Part shown: in pieces, positions 8,650-18,053 of the stretch
Layout: the number at the start of each line of letters is the position of its first letter
How positions within the stretch are numbered: position 1 is the stretch's first letter
Assembly: GCA_020718205.1 (NCBI GenBank)
Contig: DYSN01000033.1
Span: 1-33,334 of the forward strand
DNA length: 33,334 nt
Reading direction: 5' to 3'
Source of the DNA: Draconibacterium orientale
GTDB lineage: Bacteria > Bacteroidota > Bacteroidia > Bacteroidales > UBA12170
Position numbers and translations under genes: made by a program
The notes under the pieces: model-generated
What the model saw: only the letters and a program-made list of their open reading frames with translations
Databases searched by the model: none
Told to the model about the DNA's origin: nothing

Positions 8650-9640
8650 AAAAAGCTCGTTTAATGAGTTTTACATCGGTTTTAATTTTTACGCATGAGA
8701 AATGGTTTTCGAGCAAACGAATGTTGATGGACTGATGCCCAACGGCAAAGTTAAGCTGTTCCAAAGGCACATAAATCATAATGCTTTTTTCGGGCTTGAA
8801 CTCTATATTCTCGAACAGGTGTTCCTTCCATATTTCGGTCATCACCAAATCGCGGAAAGCCGGATGATAGGGGCCTTCAACTAAGGAGTGCTCAGAATCA
8901 AGCTCTTCGGAAGGATGGAGCCCAATGCGGATAATCTGAATATTGGTTTCTTCGAAGTACAGATAAATATCTTTCACCCATAAAATGGCTTCGTTCATAA
9001 GCATGGGTGCATATTGCCCGTTGAGGTACATTTGCTCCAGTTGTGTTCCTTTAATGACAAGGGTTGGGTAGATACGGGTATTGGAAGCCCCCAGCTCCAC
9101 AATTCTTTTAGCGGTGTACAATGCTTTTTCGCGGGTGTCGCCAGGCAAGCCAATCATCATTTGAAGGCCCAAATCGAACCCCCCCGATTTTATCATGGCA
9201 CTGGCTTTTTCTATCTGAGCCACCGTATGTCCACGTTCGCTGCGGGCAAGGATTTCGTCGTCCATGCTCTGGGCTCCAAGCTCAATGGTTCTTACCTTAT
9301 ATTTTTTAAGCTGCTTTAGAATTTCTTCGTCAATATAGTCGGGACGGGTGCTCAGCCGAATACTTTCCACACCTTTTTCTTTCACGTAGGCCGCTGCTAC
9401 CTTCAGGTAACTTGCCTGCATCTCCATGGGCAGCCCTGTAAAACTTCCCCCAAAAAATCCTATCTGAACACGGCTTCTTTTGGGCGGAATGGTTTTGAGA
9501 TAGGCACGTATTTTTTCATCAACTTCTTTCAAATCAGGCACTTTATCCTGCCCAATGATTTTCCGCTGATCGCAAAACACACATTGGTGCGGACAAGCCA
9601 GCTCGGGGATAAATATGGGGATTGTGTAATGCTTGAGCAT
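8633..9640 (-). CDS. Radical SAM protein, Elp3-like, without acetyltransferase domain
   Basis: A 335-residue radical S-adenosylmethionine enzyme. The iron-sulfur ligands form CX3CX2C in ELACPHQCVFC (Cys16, Cys20, Cys23). Downstream are the SAM-binding GFFGGSFTGLP motif and the Elp3-like block RTIELGAQSMDDEILARSERGHT, then GLQMMIGLPGDT. The acetyltransferase domain of true Elp3 is absent; the C-terminal 90 residues are a short unassigned domain. It is upstream of, and overlaps by 17 bp, the GME-fold gene on the same strand. Relatives are usually annotated only as radical SAM proteins or as oxygen-independent coproporphyrinogen oxidase-related, so the reaction is unknown. Confidence 0.85.
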   Translation of the reverse strand: MLKHYTIPIFIPELACPHQCVFCDQRKIIGQDKVPDLKEVDEKIRAYLKTIPPKRSRVQIGFFGGSFTGLPMEMQASYLKVAAAYVKEKGVESIRLSTRPDYIDEEILKQLKKYKVRTIELGAQSMDDEILARSERGHTVAQIEKASAMIKSGGFDLGLQMMIGLPGDTREKALYTAKRIVELGASNTRIYPTLVIKGTQLEQMYLNGQYAPMLMNEAILWVKDIYLYFEETNIQIIRIGLHPSEELDSEHSLVEGPYHPAFRDLVMTEIWKEHLFENIEFKPEKSIMIYVPLEQLNFAVGHQSINIRLLENHFSCVKIKTDVKLIKRAFYVDYY

Positions 9641-10146
9641 ATGAAATTCTTTTTGTTTAGCATAAAGATAATAAAAAATCGACTTCGGCCAGGCATGGAA
9701 TGTTTTTTTTGTTGATACAATATTCTTTTGTTAAGGTTTCGGACACTGAGCAGCGGTTACTGAGCGATGGTTACTGAGCGATGGTTACTGAGCGCAGCCG
9801 AAGTAAGCCGAAGTAAGCCGAAGTAAGTCGAAGTATTCGTGGCCTGTAGTCAAACCGCTAATTACTCCCTACTCATCATTCCTGCAACAAATCCTGTTCT
9901 GCACAAAGTCCCACAGTCCCCATTCCCCTGCATCTTCTAACTAAAGGATAGCTATTTTCAAACAAATGGTTAATTTTACGCGATAATTCTTTCAATAGAA
10001 AAACCGCTGGAAACAGTTTTTATCAATACTAATTTAGGGTAAAAAGACACCATGGTTCGAAAGGTTGTTTCGACATTTGATACCATTTTGTCTTTTGCAC
10101 ACATTGGCGCTATTTAGCTCATAATCAACGAATAAATGCTGAAATA
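9641..10146. other. 506-bp non-coding gap
   Basis: No supported gene. It separates the divergently read radical SAM gene and the cysNC gene. Its one clear structure is the tandem/REP-like element at 9744-9836. The rest is unremarkable AT-rich DNA; I see no clear TAnnTTTG box for cysNC. Confidence 0.6.
9744..9836. repeat. REP-like element with both half-sites tandemly expanded
   Basis: A 14-bp unit (GGTTACTGAGCGAT) occurs three times in tandem at 9755-9796, the third copy ending GCGCA, preceded by a partial copy starting CACTGAG at 9744. It runs directly into a 10-bp unit (GCCGAAGTAA) repeated at 9797-9806, 9807-9816 and 9817-9826, with a fourth variant copy at 9827-9836. The junction (TTACT...AGTAA around 9785-9806) has the inverted-repeat ends of the ACTGAGCG..CGAAGT extragenic palindromes that I recall as common in Bacteroidota genomes. 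Confidence 0.8.
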
Positions 10147-12069
10147 ATGAACAGTAAACTCAATATAAAAGAATTCTTAGATCAGGATCAGAAGAAAGAC
10201 CTCCTCAGACTACTCACCGCCGGAAGTGTAGACGATGGCAAATCGACCCTCATTGGGCGACTGCTCTTCGATAGCAAAAAAATCTACGAAGACCAGCTGG
10301 CGGCACTGGAACGCGATAGCAAACGCGAAGGTCATGCCGGAGAAGAAATTGACTATGCTCTGCTGCTCGACGGACTCAAAGCCGAGCGGGAACAGGGTAT
10401 CACCATCGATGTGGCTTACCGCTACTTCTCCACCAGCAAACGCAAATTCATTATTGCCGACACCCCCGGACATGAGCAATATACCCGCAATATGATTACC
10501 GGAGGCTCCACCGCCAATCTGGCCATCATTTTGGCCGATGCCCGCAAAGGAATCATTACCCAAACCCGCCGGCATACTTTTTTGGCTTCGCTGCTGGGCA
10601 TAAAACATGTGGTGTTGGCAGTGAATAAGATGGATTTAGTGGATTTTTCCGAAACTGTTTTTAATCAAATCTGCGAGGAGTATAAAGACTTCACCACCAC
10701 GCTGCAAATTCCCGATATCACCTTTATTCCGGTTTCGGCTCTCAAGGGCGATAATGTGGTTGATATTTCCCCCAATATGCCCTGGTATCATGGCGAGAGT
10801 CTGCTGGAGTTTTTAGAAAATGTGCATGTGGTCAGCGACCGGAATTTCGACGATCTGCGTTTCCCGGTACAGTATGTAATTCGTCCAACGCTCTATTACC
10901 GCGGATTTGCAGGCAGAGTGGCCAGCGGTATCCTTAGAGTGGGCGACGAAATTATGGCTTTGCCTTCGGGTAAGACATCAAAAGTAAAAAGCATATTAAC
11001 CTCCGATGGAGCTGTTGATTTTGCCTTTCCTCCCCAGTCGGCATCGTTCACATTAGAAGATGAAATAGATATTTCCAGAGGCGAAATGGTCATTCATCCC
11101 CAGAATCGCCCCATGGTGGATCGCCATTTTGAATCCATGTTGGTTTGGATGGACGAGAAACCCATGGATCCCTATACGCAGTTTTACATCAAGCATAATT
11201 CGCACACCACCAAAGCCAAAATAGAGTTCATTCAATATAAAGTGGATGTAAACACACTGGAAAAGACTGAGATAGATCATTTTGAGCTCAACGGGATTGG
11301 TCGTGTGGTGATGACCACCACTCAGCCTTTGCTTTTCGATTCCTATAAAATGAATCGTCAAACAGGCTCCTTCATCCTCATTGATCCTGTTTCGCACAAT
11401 ACGGTGGCGGTGGGCATGATTATCGACCGGATTTCGGGGGAATATATGCCGGGTAAAATCACAGCCTTCGATAAGGAAGCCATTGTGAAGTCGGGAAGTT
11501 TAATCAGTGCAGAATTAAGAGAAAAACGTTACGGACAGCGGGGAACTACCTTATGGATTACAGGACTTCACGGAAGTGGGAAAAACCAGTTGGCCTACAC
11601 CCTGGAGCGCGCACTGTTTGAGCAGGGGAAAACAGTAGTGGTTTTCGATGGCAAATCGGTGAGGAGTGGATTGAGCAAGGAGCTGGATTTTAGTCCGGAA
11701 GACAGTGCCAAACATCTGATAAGAGTGGCCCATTTGTGCAGGTTGCTCAACGACCAGGGTCTTATCACCATCTGCTCCTTTATCTCGCCCGACGAAAAAG
11801 TACGTGAAGAGGTCAGAAACATCATTAATCATGGCACTGCCAACAGGTTTTATTTGTTTCACCTGAATATTCCGCTGGATTTTTGCATACTAAACGATAA
11901 ATACGGTCTCTATAAAAAGGCTATGGATGGCGAAATTGATTTCCTTCCCGGAATCAACAGCAATTACGATATTCCACAAGCTGCTGATATGCTGATGGAT
12001 AGCGATACCATAGAGCATTTGGAGCCCATTTTCGAATTTTTACGAAAACAAGGAATCATTGCGGATTAG
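10147..12069 (+). CDS. cysN: CysN-CysC fusion: ATP-sulfurylase GTPase subunit with degenerate APS kinase domain
   Basis: Residues 1 to about 455 are the large GTPase subunit of sulfate adenylyltransferase, an EF-Tu-like GTPase: G1 [10 protein letters not shown] (25-34), G3 DTPGHEQ (105-111), G4 NKMD (160-163), then two beta-barrel domains. Residues from about 465 match adenylylsulfate kinase: Walker [10 protein letters not shown] keeps Lys479 but has Asn480 in place of Ser/Thr, the family DGDN motif reads DGKS, while FISP and GLYKKA are kept. CysN normally works with CysD, which is not in the window, nor is cysH. The GTPase half looks active; the kinase half may not be. The epimerase gene follows after 78 bp. 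It might serve sulfate assimilation or PAPS supply for sulfated glycans. Confidence 0.88.
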   Translation: MNSKLNIKEFLDQDQKKDLLRLLTAGSVDDGKSTLIGRLLFDSKKIYEDQLAALERDSKREGHAGEEIDYALLLDGLKAEREQGITIDVAYRYFSTSKRKFIIADTPGHEQYTRNMITGGSTANLAIILADARKGIITQTRRHTFLASLLGIKHVVLAVNKMDLVDFSETVFNQICEEYKDFTTTLQIPDITFIPVSALKGDNVVDISPNMPWYHGESLLEFLENVHVVSDRNFDDLRFPVQYVIRPTLYYRGFAGRVASGILRVGDEIMALPSGKTSKVKSILTSDGAVDFAFPPQSASFTLEDEIDISRGEMVIHPQNRPMVDRHFESMLVWMDEKPMDPYTQFYIKHNSHTTKAKIEFIQYKVDVNTLEKTEIDHFELNGIGRVVMTTTQPLLFDSYKMNRQTGSFILIDPVSHNTVAVGMIIDRISGEYMPGKITAFDKEAIVKSGSLISAELREKRYGQRGTTLWITGLHGSGKNQLAYTLERALFEQGKTVVVFDGKSVRSGLSKELDFSPEDSAKHLIRVAHLCRLLNDQGLITICSFISPDEKVREEVRNIINHGTANRFYLFHLNIPLDFCILNDKYGLYKKAMDGEIDFLPGINSNYDIPQAADMLMDSDTIEHLEPIFEFLRKQGIIAD

Positions 12070-12147
12070 TATGCCTAAAAATGCGAAATTTGGAACCTGA
12101 AATGAACAGTAAAAGGAATTATAATCTGAATACACAAAACCTAAGAA

Positions 12148-13203
12148 ATGAAAAATCTTAAAAACTCGAAAATATTAGTGACTGGTGGTGCTGGTTTTAT
12201 CGGCAGCAATTTGATAGAATATTTCCTTAGAAATAATAATGAGGTGGTTTGTTTAGACAATTTATCCACTGGCCACAAGAAAAACATTGTTGAGTTTTTA
12301 AAACACCCCAATTTTCAGATGGTTGAAGGCGATATTCGTCATTTAGACATTTGTAAGCTGGCTGTACGCGATTGCGAATATGTGTTTCATCAGGCTGCTT
12401 TGGGTTCGGTGCCACGGTCTATCAAAGATCCTGTAACCACCAACTCGGTAAATATTGATGGTTTCCTGAACATGCTAACCGCCGCCCGCGATGAGGAGGT
12501 GAAACGATTTATTTATGCCGCAAGCTCATCGACCTATGGCGACAGCAAAGAACTCCCCAAAATGGAAGAACGGGTAGGCCGACCCCTGAGTCCATACGCA
12601 ATTACCAAAGTGGTGAACGAGTATTTTGCCAAGGTTTACAGCGAGTTATACGGGCTCGAAACCATAGGTTTGCGCTATTTCAATGTGTTTGGTAAACGTC
12701 AGGATCCCAATGGAGCCTATGCCGCCGTAATCCCGCTGTGGGTAAAAAAACTCATTGAACACGAATCGCCTGTAATCAACGGCGATGGCTCCTATAGCCG
12801 CGATTTTACCTATGTGGACAATGTGGTTCATGCCAACGAAATAGCAGCTACCACATCGAAGGATGAGATTCTAAAAAATCTTGCCTCCTATTATGAAGAA
12901 TATAACGAAGCCCAAGGAACTCAAATTGACGTTAGTCCCGTGGTGATGGATGTTTTTAACGTGGCCTACGGAGGAAATACCACCTTGTTTCAGCTCTTCG
13001 ATGCCTTACGAAGCAATCTGGCCAAACACGATCCGGCCATTGCCCATGTAGATGTAACCATCGGCTCCAAACGTGCCGGAGATATTCCACACAGTTTAGC
13101 CTCGGTCGACAAAGCCAAAAAAGTGCTGGGATATAACCCCCAATTCAGTGCTGCTGAGGGTTTCGAAGCCGCCTGCCAGTGGTATTACGACAATTTGAAA
13201 TAG
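12148..13203 (+). CDS. NAD-dependent UDP-sugar 4-epimerase (extended SDR, WbpP-like)
   Basis: Cytoplasmic extended short-chain dehydrogenase, 351 residues, of the group that epimerises C4 of UDP-N-acetylhexosamines or hexuronic acids for surface polysaccharide. The Rossmann motif TGGAGFIGS is at 12-20, the catalytic Ser/Thr region AASSSTYG at 124-131, and the YxxxK pair at Tyr150/Lys154. The stretch PRSIKDPVTTNSVN and the FNVFGKRQDPNGAYAAVIP block resemble WbpP/TviC. An extra segment of about 30 residues at 240-270 lies before the DVFNVAYGG block. Substrate cannot be fixed from motifs. It is 78 bp after cysNC on the same strand, compatible with a glycan-related pairing. Confidence 0.88.
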   Translation: MKNLKNSKILVTGGAGFIGSNLIEYFLRNNNEVVCLDNLSTGHKKNIVEFLKHPNFQMVEGDIRHLDICKLAVRDCEYVFHQAALGSVPRSIKDPVTTNSVNIDGFLNMLTAARDEEVKRFIYAASSSTYGDSKELPKMEERVGRPLSPYAITKVVNEYFAKVYSELYGLETIGLRYFNVFGKRQDPNGAYAAVIPLWVKKLIEHESPVINGDGSYSRDFTYVDNVVHANEIAATTSKDEILKNLASYYEEYNEAQGTQIDVSPVVMDVFNVAYGGNTTLFQLFDALRSNLAKHDPAIAHVDVTIGSKRAGDIPHSLASVDKAKKVLGYNPQFSAAEGFEAACQWYYDNLK

Positions 13204-13302
13204 AAAGATATTTACCCTGTTGATAATAAGTTAATTGTTGCATTGCCCCCATTGAGTTTTTAAGTACTTTTACCATCGTTAACCGGTTTTAATAGTATTT
13301 TC

Positions 13303-16134
13303 ATGAGATTTATTCTTCCTGTTTTCTTTCTTATCGTTGTTTCAATGGGGGTTAAAGCTCAGGGAAATGGTCAGCTGGACGAGTTTTCCGATTTTTCCAC
13401 ATCGTTCAATTATTCATTCATCACCACCGATGGAGTTAAACTGAGCACCGATTTATATCTTCCCATCACTTCCGATAGTATGATGGTGGATTTGCCCTTT
13501 GGAAATGAAACCTTTGCGGTTCAAATAATTCCGCGGGGAGTGCAGTTGCTTGTGTATGATTCACTCAACGGATTGCCCAATCCCAACCCATTTCAACTTC
13601 CCATGGTTTTCACCCGAACACCCTATAATAAAGGACAGGACGATGCATTGGCCATCATCATGAATATGCTGGGCTATGCCTATACCTTGCAGGATATGCG
13701 AGGGCGCTACAATTCCGAAGGGGTATATTTCGCCATGTATTCCGATAGCTGGAAAAAAGATGCCTACCATCCCACCAAAAGTCATGCTCTCGATTTTACA
13801 GAACTAACCGATCCTCACAATTCCATCTTCCATCAGGATGGACGCGAAAGCATTCAGTTTCTTCAGGATAGCCTGGTGTGGGCTTTCGATTTGGATAACG
13901 ATGGTGTTGCCGATACCATAGACAAAGCCTACAATGGAAGCTTAGCCATGTTTGGCGCTTCGGCCATGGGAAACTCACAATATCAGGCAGTTGCAGCCTA
14001 CAAAAAAGACCCGGATAACAACGATTTAAAAGCCATTGTTCCCATTGTAGCCACTCTGGAATATTTCGATGGCGTGGTTCAACACAATGGTGTTTTTCGC
14101 CAGGCACTCATTACCAATTGGTTAAGCGGTCAGATGGAAGATGTGGCGGTGGTAAATCCCAACGATACCGATGTTCAGAACAATATTCACTCCACTTTCG
14201 ACTATGGAAACCTGGAGCCGGATGATATTATCAATTTAGCCATCGATCAGTTTTCTGCTTTGCCCGATTACAATGGTTTTTCGGCTATGTATCCCAATTA
14301 TTTGCAACGTTGCGATATGGATGCAAGTTTTGCGCCTGTTAACGAGCAAGGGGAGTCCGACGCCAACGGAAATTACAGCCGCTACACCAATATGGAAGTT
14401 CCAGCTTATCACCTGAGTGGATGGTGGGATATTTTTGTAGATGGGCAGATTGACACCTACCACCAAATCATGGCGCATACTTCCGCACCCAACCGGCAGC
14501 TTCAGAAATTGGTCATTGGCCCCTGGACACATGGAACCATTGGTATGGATTCGGTGGGCGACCTGCGATTTCCCGAAAGTGTTTTCGATATTGAGATTTT
14601 GTATGGCGACATTTCCGATAACCCCGACAATATCCGGATTGACAGAATTGTTGAAAGTGAAGTGCTTTCGTTTTTGAGGCAGCTATTGAATTACCGCGAC
14701 GATGCTTTTCTGAGCGAGCCCAAGGTTTTAATTCCCGAAAGCAATCTTTGGCAACCCTATGGTCCTTACATGCTGCGAATTCCTTCGGAGAATTTCGCGA
14801 TACGTTTTCCCAATTTTATCAATTATATTACAGGACATGAAGACATTATGGAAATGCCTGTTGAGCTGCAAACTGCCGATACCATTTTCGCCATAACCAT
14901 TGATATACCTGCCGATACAGCGGCTCAGGAGCCGGGGAGCGTGCCTCTTTCCGATCCGGCAACCCCTGTAATTGATTTTAATATGGTAAAAAATATTCGG
15001 TTCTATGTACCCGGGCCTGTGAATGATGGAGTGAGCGGTAACGAAAATCTGGGGAATTACTGGATGGAGACCAATGCTTTTCCACTGGACTACGGAGTTT
15101 TGGAGCTGCCTTATTTTTTCGATTTTCAGTCGCAGGCAGTTGTAACAACCCCTCCATTGGAAGCCCAAACGCCATTGAGTTATTTGCACGACCCCGAGAA
15201 TCCGGTTCAAACCATTGGCGGGGGAAATCTGACTCTTACAACCCCCATTGTTGAAAAAACAAACGCTGGTCCGCTCAATCTGGCCAATCCGGTCTGGGCG
15301 CCACTCACCATGGATCGACCCGATGTGCTTCAGTTCGAAACACTTCCTTTTGCCGACAGTCTCTGTGTGATTGGATACCCAAAAATGAAGCTTTTTGTGA
15401 GTACCGAAGTTGATGGCGGAGGTCACACCGATACCGATTTCTTTGTCCGCATGGTAGATGTTTATCCCGATGGACGCCAAATTTATGTGTCGGAAGGCGC
15501 AGTTAATGGTCGCGCCAGAGATTACGCCCAATCCATTGCTCTGGGGAGTCCGAACCCCAATGCTGATTATACCAATTTGGAATCGGGGCAAATTTATGAG
15601 CTGAATTTTAGAATGATGCCCATGGCCTATACTTTTGGTAAAGATCACAAGATGAAATTGTTGGTAAGCTCGTCGAACTATCCCCGCTATCAATCGAACC
15701 CCAATTTGCCCATCGAAAGCGGAGAATTTTTTAGAAGAGATGTGATGGACGGCCAAACCTACAATTTCAATGGTGTGGAAATGACCCCCAGAGTGGCCAC
15801 CCAAAAAATTTACAACGCTCCCCAAATGCCTTCACAAATCATTTTGCCGGTTTATCTGAATCACGATGTAGCGGTGGATGAACCTAAGATTCATCATCCA
15901 ACAGTAAGCATATTCCCAAATCCATCCCGCGGAAATATGCATATAGTGATTGATAATCAGGATTATAAAGTTATAAAATTAAGTAATATGAGTGGCCAGA
16001 ATATCATTACTTTAGAAAATAATTTATCGAATACCGAGCTGGATATAACTATTTTTGACCCCGGAATTTATCTTTTGGAGATCTATCAGAAAAATATGAA
16101 GATTGAAACTCTTAAAATTGTAATTTTAAAATAA
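13303..16134 (+). CDS. Secreted CocE/NonD-family hydrolase with T9SS sorting domain
   Basis: An exported alpha/beta hydrolase of the X-Pro dipeptidyl-peptidase (S15)/CocE group, 943 residues, large for the family. The signal peptide is MRFILPVFFLIVVSMGVKA. The nucleophile motif GASAMG puts Ser220 in the GxSxxG position. GWWDIF and GPWTHG (His410) match the Asp/His regions of CocE-type enzymes. The jelly-roll PepX C-terminal domain is at about 600-830 (FFVRMVDVYPDGR). The last 75 residues, starting SIFPNPSRG and ending in a basic beta strand, are a type A T9SS sorting domain, so the enzyme should be placed on the cell surface or released. Peptidase versus esterase activity is undecided. The exchanger gene follows after 24 bp. 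Confidence 0.9.
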   Translation: MRFILPVFFLIVVSMGVKAQGNGQLDEFSDFSTSFNYSFITTDGVKLSTDLYLPITSDSMMVDLPFGNETFAVQIIPRGVQLLVYDSLNGLPNPNPFQLPMVFTRTPYNKGQDDALAIIMNMLGYAYTLQDMRGRYNSEGVYFAMYSDSWKKDAYHPTKSHALDFTELTDPHNSIFHQDGRESIQFLQDSLVWAFDLDNDGVADTIDKAYNGSLAMFGASAMGNSQYQAVAAYKKDPDNNDLKAIVPIVATLEYFDGVVQHNGVFRQALITNWLSGQMEDVAVVNPNDTDVQNNIHSTFDYGNLEPDDIINLAIDQFSALPDYNGFSAMYPNYLQRCDMDASFAPVNEQGESDANGNYSRYTNMEVPAYHLSGWWDIFVDGQIDTYHQIMAHTSAPNRQLQKLVIGPWTHGTIGMDSVGDLRFPESVFDIEILYGDISDNPDNIRIDRIVESEVLSFLRQLLNYRDDAFLSEPKVLIPESNLWQPYGPYMLRIPSENFAIRFPNFINYITGHEDIMEMPVELQTADTIFAITIDIPADTAAQEPGSVPLSDPATPVIDFNMVKNIRFYVPGPVNDGVSGNENLGNYWMETNAFPLDYGVLELPYFFDFQSQAVVTTPPLEAQTPLSYLHDPENPVQTIGGGNLTLTTPIVEKTNAGPLNLANPVWAPLTMDRPDVLQFETLPFADSLCVIGYPKMKLFVSTEVDGGGHTDTDFFVRMVDVYPDGRQIYVSEGAVNGRARDYAQSIALGSPNPNADYTNLESGQIYELNFRMMPMAYTFGKDHKMKLLVSSSNYPRYQSNPNLPIESGEFFRRDVMDGQTYNFNGVEMTPRVATQKIYNAPQMPSQIILPVYLNHDVAVDEPKIHHPTVSIFPNPSRGNMHIVIDNQDYKVIKLSNMSGQNIITLENNLSNTELDITIFDPGIYLLEIYQKNMKIETLKIVILK

Positions 16135-16158
16135 TCAATATCAATATAATACATAATT

Positions 16159-17112
16159 ATGGAATACTTTTTACTTATTCTTGGAATGGCAATCCTTATC
16201 TATTCAGCCGATCTTTTGGTTAAAGGAGCCTCATCTTTTGCAAAAATGATGAAAGTTTCAAATTTAATGATTGGTTTAACGGTGGTTGCTTTTGGAACAT
16301 CGTTTCCCGAGTTAATCGTTAATATTTTTGCCAGCTCAACTGGAAACAGCGATTTGGCTGTAGGAAATGTAGTGGGGAGTAATCTGGTGAATATCCTTTT
16401 GATTTTAGGTATATCAGCAGTCGTTAAACCATTGCTTGTGCAGAATACTACAGTTCGTTATGAGATTCCTTTTGGAGTTTTGGCCACTTTGGTTTTGTTT
16501 GTTGTTGCTAATGATACTTTATTAAGCAATACAGGATTTAACGTAATCAACCGGACAGACGGCTTAATTTTTCTGTCGTTTTTCATCATTTTTATTTACT
16601 ATACTTTTGTCATTGGAACATCAGGATCAGTGAATAACGAGGATGGTAATTATGTTGCTGAAATGAGCAAATTAAAAAGTACTTTATTAATCATTGCCGG
16701 ATTTGTTGGCCTTTATTTTGGGGGGAAATTTATTGTAGAAAGTGCAACTACCATTGCCGAGGCTTTGGGTATGAGCCAATATTTAATAGGCGTTTTGGTG
16801 GTAGGTGTTGGTACCAGTCTTCCCGAGTTGGCTACATCGGTGGTTGCCAGCTTAAAAGGGAATTCGGATATGGCAGTTGGTAATATAGTGGGCTCCAACA
16901 TATTTAATATCTTTTTTATTCTGGGGATTAGCGCAGTAATGACTGATATTCCTTTTAACCCTTCCATTAATCTGGATATTTTGCTGGGATTGATTGCTAC
17001 CATTTTGCTTTTTGTGTTTGTGTTTACTGGCAAAGGACGTAAAATCGACAGGGTAGAAGGCTCCATTTTTGTAGTGGCTTATTTAGCTTATGTGGTTTAT
17101 ATTCTTTTATAA
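16159..17112 (+). CDS. Sodium/calcium antiporter (CaCA family, YrbG-like)
   Basis: Inner-membrane cation exchanger of 317 residues with about ten membrane helices in two inverted halves. Both ion-binding alpha repeats are intact: AFGTSFPELI (Glu51) with GNVVGSNLVNI in the first half, and GVGTSLPELATS (Glu223) with GNIVGSNIFNI in the second. It would extrude Ca2+ in exchange for Na+ or H+. It starts 24 bp after the T9SS hydrolase, so the two may share a transcript; nothing else links them. Confidence 0.94.
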   Translation: MEYFLLILGMAILIYSADLLVKGASSFAKMMKVSNLMIGLTVVAFGTSFPELIVNIFASSTGNSDLAVGNVVGSNLVNILLILGISAVVKPLLVQNTTVRYEIPFGVLATLVLFVVANDTLLSNTGFNVINRTDGLIFLSFFIIFIYYTFVIGTSGSVNNEDGNYVAEMSKLKSTLLIIAGFVGLYFGGKFIVESATTIAEALGMSQYLIGVLVVGVGTSLPELATSVVASLKGNSDMAVGNIVGSNIFNIFFILGISAVMTDIPFNPSINLDILLGLIATILLFVFVFTGKGRKIDRVEGSIFVVAYLAYVVYILL

Positions 17113-17189
17113 TAGCGAATTTGAATAGTTTTCATGAGTTTATAAAACTCAATAGGATCTTTGAAAGTTCGAGCTTAACGATATTATCG

Positions 17190-17197
17190 TAGATTTG
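17190..17197 (+). promoter_or_regulatory. Candidate -7 promoter box for panB
   Basis: TAGATTTG fits the Bacteroidota -7 consensus TAnnTTTG and lies 20 bp before the panB start. A TTTG at 17160-17163 is a possible -33 element, though the spacer of 26 is longer than the usual 19-23. A weak 7-bp-stem hairpin at 17135-17151 without a T-run precedes it. Confidence 0.5.
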
Positions 17198-17217
17198 CCC
17201 CTTCTAAAAATAAACGG

Positions 17218-18039
17218 ATGTCAGCATATTTAGAATCGAATTACCGAAAAATTACCACTCATGTTCTCAATGGGATGAAGCATAGGGGAGAGAAGATTTC
17301 CATGCTCACTGCCTACGATTATTCAATGGCCACCTTGCTCGACAGTGCCGGAATCGATGTGATTCTGGTGGGCGATTCGGCATCGAATGTTATGGCCGGA
17401 CATAAAACCACACTCCCCATCACTTTGGATCAGATGATTTATCACGCTTCGAGCGTGATGCGTGGCGTAGAGCGGGCTCTCGTGGTAGTCGATTTGCCCT
17501 TTGGTACTTACCAGGGAAACAGCAAAGAAGCACTCCATTCTTCCATCAGAATCATGAAGGAAAGCGGTGCCAATGCCATAAAAATGGAAGGCGGTGAAGA
17601 GATTCTGGAATCCATAAATCGTATTCTTTCTGCGGGAATTCCTGTGATGGGACATTTGGGTTTAACCCCCCAATCCATCCACAAATTTGGTACCTATGTA
17701 GTTAGAGCTAAGGAAGATGCCGAAGCCGAACAACTTATCAGCGATGCCATTAAACTCGAAAAGGCGGGTTGTTTTGCTTTGGTTCTTGAGAAAATTCCTG
17801 CCGAATTGGCTAAGAAAGTACAAAGCATGCTCAAGATTCCTGTGATTGGTATTGGAGCCGGGATGCATGTGGATGGACAAGTGCTCGTACTGCACGATAT
17901 GCTGGGCATAACTCAGAAGTTTTCCCCCCGTTTTTTACGTCGCTATCACAATTTGAGCGAAGAAATTAAAGGATCGGTGCAGGCCTATATTAAGGATGTG
18001 AAAACCGGTGATTTCCCCAACGAAAGAGAGCAATATTAA
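17218..18039 (+). CDS. panB: 3-methyl-2-oxobutanoate hydroxymethyltransferase
   Basis: First enzyme of the pantothenate branch: it adds a hydroxymethyl group from methylene-tetrahydrofolate to ketoisovalerate to make ketopantoate, in the cytoplasm. The 273-residue protein is close to the family length and keeps the signature blocks [19 protein letters not shown] (metal-binding Asp), [32 protein letters not shown] (catalytic Glu) and PVIGIGAG followed by [12 protein letters not shown]. No other pantothenate gene is in the window. It converges with the HD gene, with 14 bp between the stop codons. Confidence 0.97.
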   Translation: MSAYLESNYRKITTHVLNGMKHRGEKISMLTAYDYSMATLLDSAGIDVILVGDSASNVMAGHKTTLPITLDQMIYHASSVMRGVERALVVVDLPFGTYQGNSKEALHSSIRIMKESGANAIKMEGGEEILESINRILSAGIPVMGHLGLTPQSIHKFGTYVVRAKEDAEAEQLISDAIKLEKAGCFALVLEKIPAELAKKVQSMLKIPVIGIGAGMHVDGQVLVLHDMLGITQKFSPRFLRRYHNLSEEIKGSVQAYIKDVKTGDFPNEREQY

Positions 18040-18053
18040 TCCATTCCCGTTAT

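Noticed and set aside
9744-9836. Possible CRISPR array
   Set aside because: The units are 10 and 14 bp, directly tandem and without spacers.
10020-10146. Riboswitch or attenuator before cysNC
   Set aside because: I looked for SAM- or cysteine-type leader structure and saw no conserved core or terminator.
14728-15825. 365-codon open frame antisense to the T9SS hydrolase
   Set aside because: The sense frame has a signal peptide, catalytic motifs and a sorting domain; the antisense frame shows no motif and has the odd composition of a shadow.
17135-17151. Hairpin (TGAGTTT/AAACTCA) after the Na+/Ca2+ exchanger
   Set aside because: The stem is short and A/T-rich and no T-run follows, so I do not call it a terminator.
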